A DNA stretch of 15,095 nt from Anditalea sp035461405 (GTDB taxonomy: Bacteria; Bacteroidota; Bacteroidia; Cytophagales; Cyclobacteriaceae). The notes under the pieces are model-generated. The model was given only the letters and a program-made list of their open reading frames with translations. It was not told the origin of the DNA and ran no database searches. Position numbers and translations under genes: made by a program. Positions 7,461 to 14,599 of the stretch are shown one piece after another (within the stretch, counting starts at the first letter, position 1; each line of letters starts with the position of its first letter). Where the stretch lies: the NCBI GenBank assembly GCA_035461405.1, contig DATHVH010000057.1, positions 1 to 15,095 on the forward strand. The letters are read 5' to 3'.

Positions 7461-8599
7461 GACTCTATCAAATCAAAAATTTCAGCCATTACTTTATCTT
7501 CATCAAATTTGATGGCTCTGATACTTGCCTGTTGTCGATAGTAGGCAAGTTTTTCGGGATCATCCATTAGGGATTTTACCCCTTGATAAATAGATTCATC
7601 ATCATGATCTACTAAGAGTCCATATTCACTTTTACCTAGTATTTCTTCAGAACCTGAATTATGAGTACAAACAATAGCTTTATTTAAACATATAGCTTCA
7701 CATACTGTAAGTGGATACCCTTCTGCCAATGAAGAATTTATATATATATCAGAAGCTTTTATAAAAGGGTAAGGGTTGGTCTGGTAGCCTAAAAATTTAA
7801 CGTTTTTTTCCAAAGACAGCTCTTTAACCTGTTGCTTCAATTTATCCAGTAACGGTCCCTGGCCAACTATCCAAATCTCGAATTCATAATTATCAGCATT
7901 AAGTCTATCCCCCAGCCTGATCAGACGGTCAAAACATTTTTGGTCCTCAAGCCTTCCTACTGATACTAAAGTAAATGCTTTTTTCTGAACTTCAAACGCG
8001 TCTCCTTTTTCCATGATTTCAGGCAAAGGAATCAAATTATTTTGAATAAACTGGGGAGTTCCTGATACATCAAATTTTTCATTAAAAGCATTTTTTGAAT
8101 CCTTACTTACAAATACAATTTTGTCAAATTGCTTATAATACCAGCTCTCTTCAGACGATGATTTAAAATATTCTTTTGTGTAGTGATTATTTACCAAATC
8201 TATATGAACCCATGCTATTCTTTTAGCACCCCTTTTATTTTTCCATGCAAGATATTTTGTTGACAATCCTTCCATGAAAGCTATTTCAACATCATAAGTT
8301 TTTTTGAATAAAATGTTATAATATAATTTGGGAATGAAATCCAATTTAAATTTTTGAGGCCATTGGAATATAAGTTTATTATAAACCCGTAACATAAACC
8401 TACCTTCTGGATAAAGTGCTCTAACTTTCACTTCCTTAGGCAAATCTTTAAGATAAACACCTATAGGAAAGATCAGGCCTAGTTCAACATCGTACTTATT
8501 GTAATCAAAACGCTTTAATATATCTAACAATACTTTCTCAGCACCCCCCCCACGAAGGGTACTCATCATGAAAAATATTTTCTTTTTACTTTGAGTCAT
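7457..8599 (-). CDS. Glycosyltransferase family 4 (GT-B fold)
   Basis: This 380-residue retaining GT-B enzyme opens with KKIFFMMSTLRGGGAEKVLLD. The GGGAEK acceptor loop lies at residues 17-22 and is encoded across a G8 homopolymer. The donor domain includes LVSVGRLEDQKCFDRLI at about 211-227, WIVGQGPL at about 243-250, and the E-x7-E pair Glu293 and Glu301 (EGYPLTVCEAICLNKAIV). It is similar in style to family members from repeat-unit assembly loci in Gram-negative bacteria. It starts 30 nt after the upstream GT2 gene and overlaps the next GT2 gene by four bases. Confidence 0.92.
   Translation of the reverse strand: MTQSKKKIFFMMSTLRGGGAEKVLLDILKRFDYNKYDVELGLIFPIGVYLKDLPKEVKVRALYPEGRFMLRVYNKLIFQWPQKFKLDFIPKLYYNILFKKTYDVEIAFMEGLSTKYLAWKNKRGAKRIAWVHIDLVNNHYTKEYFKSSSEESWYYKQFDKIVFVSKDSKNAFNEKFDVSGTPQFIQNNLIPLPEIMEKGDAFEVQKKAFTLVSVGRLEDQKCFDRLIRLGDRLNADNYEFEIWIVGQGPLLDKLKQQVKELSLEKNVKFLGYQTNPYPFIKASDIYINSSLAEGYPLTVCEAICLNKAIVCTHNSGSEEILGKSEYGLLVDHDDESIYQGVKSLMDDPEKLAYYRQQASIRAIKFDEDKVMAEIFDLIES
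8544..8551 (-). repeat. G8 homopolymer tract early in a GT4 gene
   Basis: Eight consecutive C on the + strand (G8 on the coding strand) cover the codons for Gly17-Gly18-Gly19 of the GT4 enzyme, written GGG GGG GGT. It is the longest G/C run I noticed in this AT-rich window. It lies about 50 nt into the gene, where a one-base slip would abolish the enzyme. The glycine loop itself is conserved in the family, so only the codon choice is remarkable. Phase variation is possible but unproven. Confidence 0.55.
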
Positions 8600-8629
8600 T
8601 TTGTATTTTTGTGATGATTTTAATCTGAA

Positions 8630-9574
8630 TTAAGCTCGAATAAGTTTAAGGATTTTACCTTTAAAAACATTCAGAGAATAACTGAAGCTAAGATAGTCTA
8701 AGGCTTTCATAAATTTTCTAGATTTCTCTGTTCCGCTATTATTAAAAAACTTGTGAGCTATGCCATATTTTAATCTAAATACAAAATACTTGTTCCAAAA
8801 AGACAATTTATAAAAAGGAACATTTGGGACGATCATAGTTTCATGAAGGTCTTTATAGGAAGCATAAAAAATAGGGCTAAATAAATAATTCTGAGAAGAT
8901 GACACCCCAAAATTTACTCTATAATATGCTGTTACTTTTGGTAAGAAATGGATTTTATAACCATTACTTGTAAGTTTTAACCATAAAGGCAAGTCTTGGA
9001 TAAAGAATCGACCATCATATCCTCCTACTTTATTTACCACCTCCCTATTTAAAAATGTAACCGGAGCGGAATTAAAACTATCCACTAAGAAATACTTATA
9101 TTGATCTTTGGCGCTAAGGTTAAAAAATTTATGGTGTCGGGTATAAGGGAATTCCTGTGGAATGTGGTCTTCATTATCAACCTCATTTACAAAAGTTCTC
9201 ATCTTTGAAAAAACTACCTTACGGTCTGGGTCTTCAGATACAAATCTGATATTGTTTTCTAAACAATCATCAGCTAATAAATCATCTCCATCAATAAATT
9301 TTAACCATTCCCTAGTTGCTACTTTCAGTCCCCTATTATAATTGGCTGCTATGCCTCTTTTTTCATGACCTGGATTACTTACGATCTTGTATGGATTTTT
9401 TTTAGGATCTAGATTGTTTTTACACCATTCTGTGACGACTTCCACTGTTTTATCCTGTGAGCCATCATCTGCTATAATGAGTTCAAAATCAGTAAAAGTC
9501 TGTCTGGCTACGCTTTCTAAAGTCGGTACAACTATGTTTTCTAAATTATAAGCTACTACTATTACAGAAACCAT
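8630..9574 (-). CDS. Glycosyltransferase family 2 (GT-A fold)
   Basis: This 314-residue GT-A glycosyltransferase begins MVSVIVVAYNLENIV, followed by FELIIADDGSQDKT at about residues 30-43. The metal-binding FIDGDD lies at 93-98, and a GGYDGRFFIQDLPLWLKL segment carries the acidic residues expected near the acceptor site. That segment resembles the later part of GT2 enzymes that add sugars to polyprenyl-linked oligosaccharides. The C-terminal ~60 residues are basic and aromatic, with no clear membrane helix. The gene sits 28 nt after the ABC transporter and 30 nt before the GT4 gene. Donor unknown. Confidence 0.92.
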   Translation of the reverse strand: MVSVIVVAYNLENIVVPTLESVARQTFTDFELIIADDGSQDKTVEVVTEWCKNNLDPKKNPYKIVSNPGHEKRGIAANYNRGLKVATREWLKFIDGDDLLADDCLENNIRFVSEDPDRKVVFSKMRTFVNEVDNEDHIPQEFPYTRHHKFFNLSAKDQYKYFLVDSFNSAPVTFLNREVVNKVGGYDGRFFIQDLPLWLKLTSNGYKIHFLPKVTAYYRVNFGVSSSQNYLFSPIFYASYKDLHETMIVPNVPFYKLSFWNKYFVFRLKYGIAHKFFNNSGTEKSRKFMKALDYLSFSYSLNVFKGKILKLIRA

Positions 9575-9602
9575 TTTTTTATATATTGTTAATCATTTTT
9601 AT

Positions 9603-11396
9603 TTAGATTTCTTGAAGAGAAACCATATTTTTAAAGATATGGGACTGCTGGGTCAGATCATAAAAATTGCCTATTCCTTTTATATGCCCCTTCTGAAGCA
9701 ACACAATTTTGTCTGCATTCTTAATAGTAGAAAGTCTATGGGCTACTATAAGGATAGTATATTTACCTTTTAAAGCATCTATATTTTGCTGAATAGCCTT
9801 CTCTGTTTCTGAATCCAATGCAGAGGTAGCCTCATCCATAATCAGTATTTCTATATCTTTATAAAGTTCTCTGGCGATAGAAAGCCTTTGCTTTTGACCA
9901 CCACTGACCATTATACCATTGCTTCCTAGCTCTGCATTCTCTTGTTCCTCCAGTTCCCTGATAAAATCGGCAATAGAAGCTTTCTCCAAGGCATCCCAAA
10001 ATCTTGCTTTATTTTCAGGAGTAGGTTCATCCCAGAAAGTGATATTATTGAAAACAGTATCATCAAATATTACTGGTTCTTGAGTAATATATCCGATTTT
10101 CTGAGAAAAACATCTCATGTCTAATGTACTTCTATCCGTATCATCTATGAATATTTTGCCCTTATCCGGGTTCATAAGGCCAGTCAGTACATTTACCAAT
10201 GTGGTTTTCCCACTTCCACTTTCGCCTACAAAGGCTATGGTTTCATTTTTATTTAAAGTCAAATTGATATCCTTGAGAATCTCTGTCTTACCATAGTTAA
10301 AGCTCATATTATCCAATGTGATAGATCTTTCGAAACTAAAATCTTTAATTTTGCCAAATTTTTCTTCACTTCTGGATAGCTCTCTCATAAAGGATGTCAT
10401 ATTCTCCAGTGACCCTGAGGTAGATATAAACTGGTTCCAACTATTTTGCAATCCCATTATATAAGAAAGAGCTCTATAAAAGAACAATAAACTCAGGATG
10501 ATCACTCCCATAGAAGTTTCAAAGAAATTTACCTGTACCAGAATAACTACAGCCACCACTGTCACTACTAGTGGTTCTCTAGAACCACTCAGAATAGCAC
10601 TTAACTTACCCATCTTGATACCGATGCTTTCGACCAATGTTATATTTTCTTTAAGCTTTCCTCCAAAACGGTAAATCAAACCAGTTGCCTTCAAGTATTT
10701 AAAAAAAGCTACTTTTTGAATTAGTAACCCTTGATAAACGTGAGCACCCGAAGTAAGTTCTCTGGACAATTCTTTAGTCAGTCTATAAATTTTACTGTAA
10801 ATAAAATTAGTCAATGCACCTCCTAAAAGGACAAAAAAGGCAAACTGGGCATTGGCAAAAAACGCCATTGCTGAATATACCAATACCATAATAAAAGACT
10901 GTATAGTATTGAAATAGTAGGTATATGCCTGCATTACTCTGGATACTTCTCCACTGAAAGTATTTTGTATTCTTCCTGTATCTGTTTGAACAAATGCCTT
11001 ATATTTAAAATTAGACAATCGATCTATGTTATCGAATCTAAGTTTGGTGACAAAATATTTCCTTAAGAAAACAGAATAGTAAGATGATCCAAAGTAAAAG
11101 ATACCCTTCAAGCAGAAAAAGAAGATAAGCATGAATAATACAGCATTAATCCCTGTACCCAGACCTATCTTTTCCATCCCATCTACCAGAAAGCCCATAC
11201 CTCCCATATCTTCAGAGGAAGCCTGCCCATCTGTAGATTCCAATAAGGGAAGAAACATGGCAATTCCAAATCCATCCAAGACTCCGACAGTGAGACTTAG
11301 AGCTAATGCTATAAATAATCTATGTCTCAGATGGACGTAGAAATAAGCAAAAGAGGAAAAGTATTTTATGATAAATTTTTTGAATAAATCGAGCAT
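9603..11396 (-). CDS. ABC exporter half-transporter (MsbA/PglK-like), permease fused to ATPase
   Basis: This 597-residue half-transporter has a six-helix transmembrane domain at residues 1 to ~330 and a C-terminal nucleotide-binding domain. Key ATPase motifs are intact: Walker A GESGSGKT at 391-398, Q-loop at about Gln439 (YITQE), signature VSGGQKQR at 497-504, Walker B ILIMDE ending in Asp521-Glu522, D-loop SALD, and H-loop His553 (VAHRLST). It should work as a homodimer in the inner membrane. By location it is a candidate for flipping the lipid-linked oligosaccharide, as PglK does, or another lipid such as the acceptor. No Wzx-type flippase gene is visible in the window, which supports but does not prove the first option. 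It lies 36 nt after the first P-loop gene. Confidence 0.93.
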   Translation of the reverse strand: MLDLFKKFIIKYFSSFAYFYVHLRHRLFIALALSLTVGVLDGFGIAMFLPLLESTDGQASSEDMGGMGFLVDGMEKIGLGTGINAVLFMLIFFFCLKGIFYFGSSYYSVFLRKYFVTKLRFDNIDRLSNFKYKAFVQTDTGRIQNTFSGEVSRVMQAYTYYFNTIQSFIMVLVYSAMAFFANAQFAFFVLLGGALTNFIYSKIYRLTKELSRELTSGAHVYQGLLIQKVAFFKYLKATGLIYRFGGKLKENITLVESIGIKMGKLSAILSGSREPLVVTVVAVVILVQVNFFETSMGVIILSLLFFYRALSYIMGLQNSWNQFISTSGSLENMTSFMRELSRSEEKFGKIKDFSFERSITLDNMSFNYGKTEILKDINLTLNKNETIAFVGESGSGKTTLVNVLTGLMNPDKGKIFIDDTDRSTLDMRCFSQKIGYITQEPVIFDDTVFNNITFWDEPTPENKARFWDALEKASIADFIRELEEQENAELGSNGIMVSGGQKQRLSIARELYKDIEILIMDEATSALDSETEKAIQQNIDALKGKYTILIVAHRLSTIKNADKIVLLQKGHIKGIGNFYDLTQQSHIFKNMVSLQEI

Positions 11397-11432
11397 GATT
11401 GCTAGTAGTGATAGTAATTATTGTGTATGCGG

Positions 11433-12200
11433 TTATTTACCTACCAAAACCTCTTCGGATGTAGGTTGTGGTATAGCATTAATTATTTTTTGGATATTTC
11501 CCGAAACATCTTCTTGAGTATTTATATGGACTGTATTAATGCCTAACTGCTCAAAATAGTCAGCTTTGCTGGCATAATAATCCATAGACTTTTTTAAAAA
11601 TGAATCGGTTTTTCTCTCATCAGGTGCAAAAGGCCTAATCTTTTGTTCTTCCCTTTTAAGAATATTGGCTCTAAGTTGAGCAGGCTCACAGTAACAATGT
11701 ACTATCAGATCTGCATCCACATGTTTTACAATAGCTCTTTCTTTCTTATTAAAAGGCGAATGCTGCGCTATAGATTCATCCATTAAAACAGCTATACTGT
11801 CATCAGGATATAAAGATAAATTTACGCCGTCTATAATCTGTCTAAATAAACCTGCAATGAAATAATACTTGTTAAGGGTATTCCTTTCAGAAGCTAGCGA
11901 CTCGTGCATTCTTTCTGTCAGCCATTCATTGATCAAAGGGTAGGTATTAAAAAATTCTGTATCTCTTTTAGAATTGATCCTATTGGCAATTTCATTGCTG
12001 ATTTCTTGGTCAGGAAAAAGTTTCAGGAATTTAGCTGCTAGTTTATAAATTCTACTATATCGTTGAGCATTTAACTGCGCCACTAAATTTAAACCTTTGT
12101 TCCGAGATACAATTTTTTGATCTCCCGGATTTTTAAGCACCTCATCTATAATAAATGATTTGCCTGTACCGGGAGATCCTAAAAAGTCTATTCTAAACAT
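11433..12200 (-). CDS. P-loop kinase-like protein of unknown function, copy A
   Basis: This 255-residue soluble protein has Walker A GSPGTGKS at residues 8-15 and the motif VLMDESIAQH with Asp141-Glu142. It also has a hydrophobic strand ADLIVHCYCEPAQL near 163-176 and a basic lid-like stretch at about 180-197. The Walker A and DE motifs fall at exactly the same residue numbers as in the paralogue at 2913-3665. The central RQIIDGVNLSLYP, the SMDYYASKADYF segment and the final strand also align. I read it as a small-molecule kinase of the nucleoside/thymidylate-kinase-like P-loop group with unknown substrate. It lies 18 nt after gmd and 36 nt before the ABC exporter, so it is in the core of the operon. 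Confidence is high for the gene and P-loop, low for any reaction. Confidence 0.8.
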   Translation of the reverse strand: MFRIDFLGSPGTGKSFIIDEVLKNPGDQKIVSRNKGLNLVAQLNAQRYSRIYKLAAKFLKLFPDQEISNEIANRINSKRDTEFFNTYPLINEWLTERMHESLASERNTLNKYYFIAGLFRQIIDGVNLSLYPDDSIAVLMDESIAQHSPFNKKERAIVKHVDADLIVHCYCEPAQLRANILKREEQKIRPFAPDERKTDSFLKKSMDYYASKADYFEQLGINTVHINTQEDVSGNIQKIINAIPQPTSEEVLVGK

Positions 12201-12218
12201 GATGTATAGTTGTATTTA

Positions 12219-13358
12219 TTAATCTATCTGGTTTAACACCTTATGACCTGCATTGATCAAATCTATATTCTTCTTAAATAAAACCACATCTGCCTGAACC
12301 ATTTCTTCAATTAACTTTGGAAGATCATATTTTGGTGTCCATTGTAGCTTTTCATTTGCTTTGGTAGGGTCACCGATTAATAAGTCAACTTCAGTAGGTC
12401 GGAAGTAAGCTGGATCAATTTTTACAAGTACATCCCCTATCTGTGGCTTCAGGATATCCTGGCCTAAAATAGCTTTAGCCTTTGGTAAATCTATTGAATC
12501 AAGGATACATACTTCTTCCAAACCTTCACCTTCAAATCTCACACCGAAACCAACTTCTGCAAAAGATAATCTTATAAAATCTCTAACACTTGTAGTCACT
12601 CCCGTAGCTATTACATAATCTTCTGCTTTATCCTGCTGAAGTATTCTCCACATAGCTTCTACATAATCTTTTGCATGCCCCCAGTCTCTTTTGGCATCCA
12701 TATTACCCATATAAAACTCCTTCTGAAGTCCTAGGGCAATTTTAGCTACTGCACGGGTTATCTTTCTTGTCACAAAAGTTTCACCTCTTAGCGGAGATTC
12801 ATGATTAAAGAGTATACCATTACAAGCAAACATATTATAGGCTTCTCTATAATTAACAGTAATCCAGTAGGCATATAACTTCGCAACTGCATATGGCGAC
12901 CGTGGGTAAAATGGAGTAGTCTCTGACTGTGGTACAGCTTGTACTAATCCGTAAAGTTCAGAAGTACTGGCCTGGTAAATTTTGGTCTTTTTTTCTAAAC
13001 CTAATAGTCTCACGGCTTCAAGTATTCTCAATGTGCCAATACCATCAGCATTAGCAGTGTATTCAGGTGTATCAAAGCTCACTTTTACATGGCTCATCGC
13101 AGCCAAATTATAGATTTCGTCAGGTTGCACTTTTTGAATGATCCCAGTTAGGTTCATTGAATCAGTTAAGTCACCGTAATGAAGTATAAGTTTAGGATCT
13201 GTCTCATGTGGATCCTGATAAAGATGATCTATTCTATCTGTATTTAATAAAGAAGATCTTCTCTTTATTCCATGTACTGTATATCCTTTTTCTAAAAGTA
13301 GTTCAGCTAAATAAGCTCCATCCTGTCCAGTAATTCCTGTAATTAATGCCGTTTTCAT
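12219..13358 (-). CDS. gmd: GDP-mannose 4,6-dehydratase
   Basis: This 379-residue short-chain dehydrogenase/reductase converts GDP-D-mannose to GDP-4-keto-6-deoxy-D-mannose, the first step to GDP-L-fucose and related 6-deoxy sugars, in the cytoplasm. The NADP-binding GITGQDGAYLAELLLEKG starts at residue 8. HGIKRRSS at 29-36 and YGDLTDSMNL at about 61-70 are typical of Gmd. The catalytic set is Thr132 and Glu134 (QASTSELYG) with Tyr156 and Lys160 (SPYAVAK), and NHESPLRGETFVTRKI follows at about 185-200. Length matches the family (about 370 residues). The partner fcl lies directly upstream, making GDP-L-fucose the likely product. Confidence 0.97.
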   Translation of the reverse strand: MKTALITGITGQDGAYLAELLLEKGYTVHGIKRRSSLLNTDRIDHLYQDPHETDPKLILHYGDLTDSMNLTGIIQKVQPDEIYNLAAMSHVKVSFDTPEYTANADGIGTLRILEAVRLLGLEKKTKIYQASTSELYGLVQAVPQSETTPFYPRSPYAVAKLYAYWITVNYREAYNMFACNGILFNHESPLRGETFVTRKITRAVAKIALGLQKEFYMGNMDAKRDWGHAKDYVEAMWRILQQDKAEDYVIATGVTTSVRDFIRLSFAEVGFGVRFEGEGLEEVCILDSIDLPKAKAILGQDILKPQIGDVLVKIDPAYFRPTEVDLLIGDPTKANEKLQWTPKYDLPKLIEEMVQADVVLFKKNIDLINAGHKVLNQID

Positions 13359-13375
13359 TCGTTCTGATTTGATAA

Positions 13376-13394
13376 TTGCCCACTGGCAAATGTA
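13376..13394 (-). promoter_or_regulatory. Possible Bacteroidota-type -7 element and small inverted repeat upstream of gmd
   Basis: On the minus strand, TACATTTG (13394-13387) fits the Bacteroidota -7 consensus TAnnTTTG, about 30 nt before the gmd ATG. It overlaps an inverted repeat TTGCC-N4-GGCAA (13376-13389, 5-bp arms). I find no TTG at the expected -33 spacing, so the promoter call is weak. The 113-nt gap between fcl and gmd is larger than most in the cluster, which makes an internal promoter or operator plausible. Confidence 0.28.
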
Positions 13395-13471
13395 TTATGC
13401 TATTAAAATTGAATTGAGTAATATATGTTTCTTAAATATTGGAATAAGTATAAATTGAACGGTGAAGATGT

Positions 13472-14425
13472 TTAAATCTGCACGTTTTTTACACTCTGCT
13501 CATTTTCTAAAAACCAATGGTAAGTTTGGCTAATACCATCTTGCAATGGAATTTCATAAGTCCATCCTTCTTTGGCCAGTTTTGATACGTCCATCAGTTT
13601 TCGAGGAGTTCCATCGGGTTTGCTATCATCCCATACTATATCTCCTGTGTGCCCAACAATACCTTGAATGGTAGTTGCTAGCTCTTTGATAGTTAAATCC
13701 TGACCACTTCCCACATTATATAAATGCTCCCCTAGTTTATTTTCCAAGGCAAAAACTACGGCTTTAGCCATATCATCTACATGCAAGAATTCCCTTTTGG
13801 GAGTGCCAGATCCCCATAGGACTACATCTGTATGCCCATTTGATTTAGCTTCGTGAAACTTTCGAATCATAGCTGGCAATACATGTGAAGTATTTAAATC
13901 AAAATTATCATGGGTACCATATAAATTAGTAGGCATCAAAGATACGAAATCCTTGCCAAACTGCTTTCTAATAGCTTCACAGGCTTTCACTCCTGAAATT
14001 TTTGCTATAGCATACCATTCATTTGTAGGTTCCAGTTCACCAGTGAGCAGATATTCCTCTTTAAGAGGTTGAGGAGCTAACTTTGGATAAATACAGGAAC
14101 TTCCCAAAAAGATAAATTTTTCAACATTAAATAAATGAGCTCCGTTAATTAAGTTATTCTGGATCAGCATATTATCCATAATGAACTGATATGGATATGA
14201 ATTATTAGCCAGGATACCTCCTACCTTCGCAGCAGCATCTATTATAATTTGGGGCCTTTCATCAGTAAGAAATTGATAGACATCATGCTGACTTCTTAAA
14301 TCCAATTCTTTACTTGATTTGCCAATTAGATTAGTATAACCATTCTTTTCAAGTAGTCGCCATATTGCTGCTCCTACCATTCCTCTATGTCCGGCTATAT
14401 ATATTTTATTGTTTTTATCTTGCAT
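13472..14425 (-). CDS. fcl: GDP-L-fucose synthase (GDP-4-keto-6-deoxymannose 3,5-epimerase/4-reductase)
   Basis: This bifunctional SDR enzyme converts the Gmd product to GDP-L-fucose with NADPH. I place the start at the ATG at 14425 (MQDKNNKIYIAGHRGMVG), giving 317 residues, the usual length. The open frame continues upstream to a TTG at 14467, but that would add 14 residues before the first beta strand. The cofactor motif is GHRGMVG at 12-18. Catalytic residues by analogy with E. coli Fcl are Ser109 and Cys111 (GSSCIYP), Tyr138 and Lys142 (YAIAK), and His181 (TSHVLPAMIRKF). REFLHVDDMAKA and YNVGSGQDLTIKE are also family-typical. It lies upstream of gmd, the reverse of the commonest order. 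Confidence 0.96.
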   Translation of the reverse strand: MQDKNNKIYIAGHRGMVGAAIWRLLEKNGYTNLIGKSSKELDLRSQHDVYQFLTDERPQIIIDAAAKVGGILANNSYPYQFIMDNMLIQNNLINGAHLFNVEKFIFLGSSCIYPKLAPQPLKEEYLLTGELEPTNEWYAIAKISGVKACEAIRKQFGKDFVSLMPTNLYGTHDNFDLNTSHVLPAMIRKFHEAKSNGHTDVVLWGSGTPKREFLHVDDMAKAVVFALENKLGEHLYNVGSGQDLTIKELATTIQGIVGHTGDIVWDDSKPDGTPRKLMDVSKLAKEGWTYEIPLQDGISQTYHWFLENEQSVKNVQI

Positions 14426-14568
14426 TAGGGGATTAATTTTTAATATAGTTATTGAAGCTAAATTCAAATAAAATCTAAAAATATTGAAATTACTGTAGAT
14501 TATTGCGCTTTTAATATTAAATAATTATCAATTTATTTAACTAAATATTAAATTTTAAGCATTTGATT

Positions 14569-14599
14569 AAAATAAAAAGAGTGAATTTTTACAAATCAC
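14569..14599 (-). terminator. Weak candidate hairpin plus T-rich tail after a glycosyltransferase gene
   Basis: On the minus strand, a GTGATTT arm and a bulged complementary arm around a short loop (14599-14581) are followed by a T-rich stretch, TCTTTTTATTTT. The stem has only about seven pairs, mostly A-T, and overlaps the stop codon of the upstream gene. It could attenuate transcription before fcl. The rest of the 170-nt gap up to fcl (14426-14595) is very AT-rich, and I see no convincing promoter in it. Confidence 0.2.

Noticed and set aside
9942..11340. Open frames on the + strand at 9942-10124 and 11131-11340
   Set aside because: Both are antisense to the ABC exporter, whose motifs are complete.
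14426..14467. TTG start 14 codons upstream for GDP-L-fucose synthase
   Set aside because: The ATG at 14425 places the first beta strand and GxxGxxG at the normal distance and gives the usual 317-residue length.
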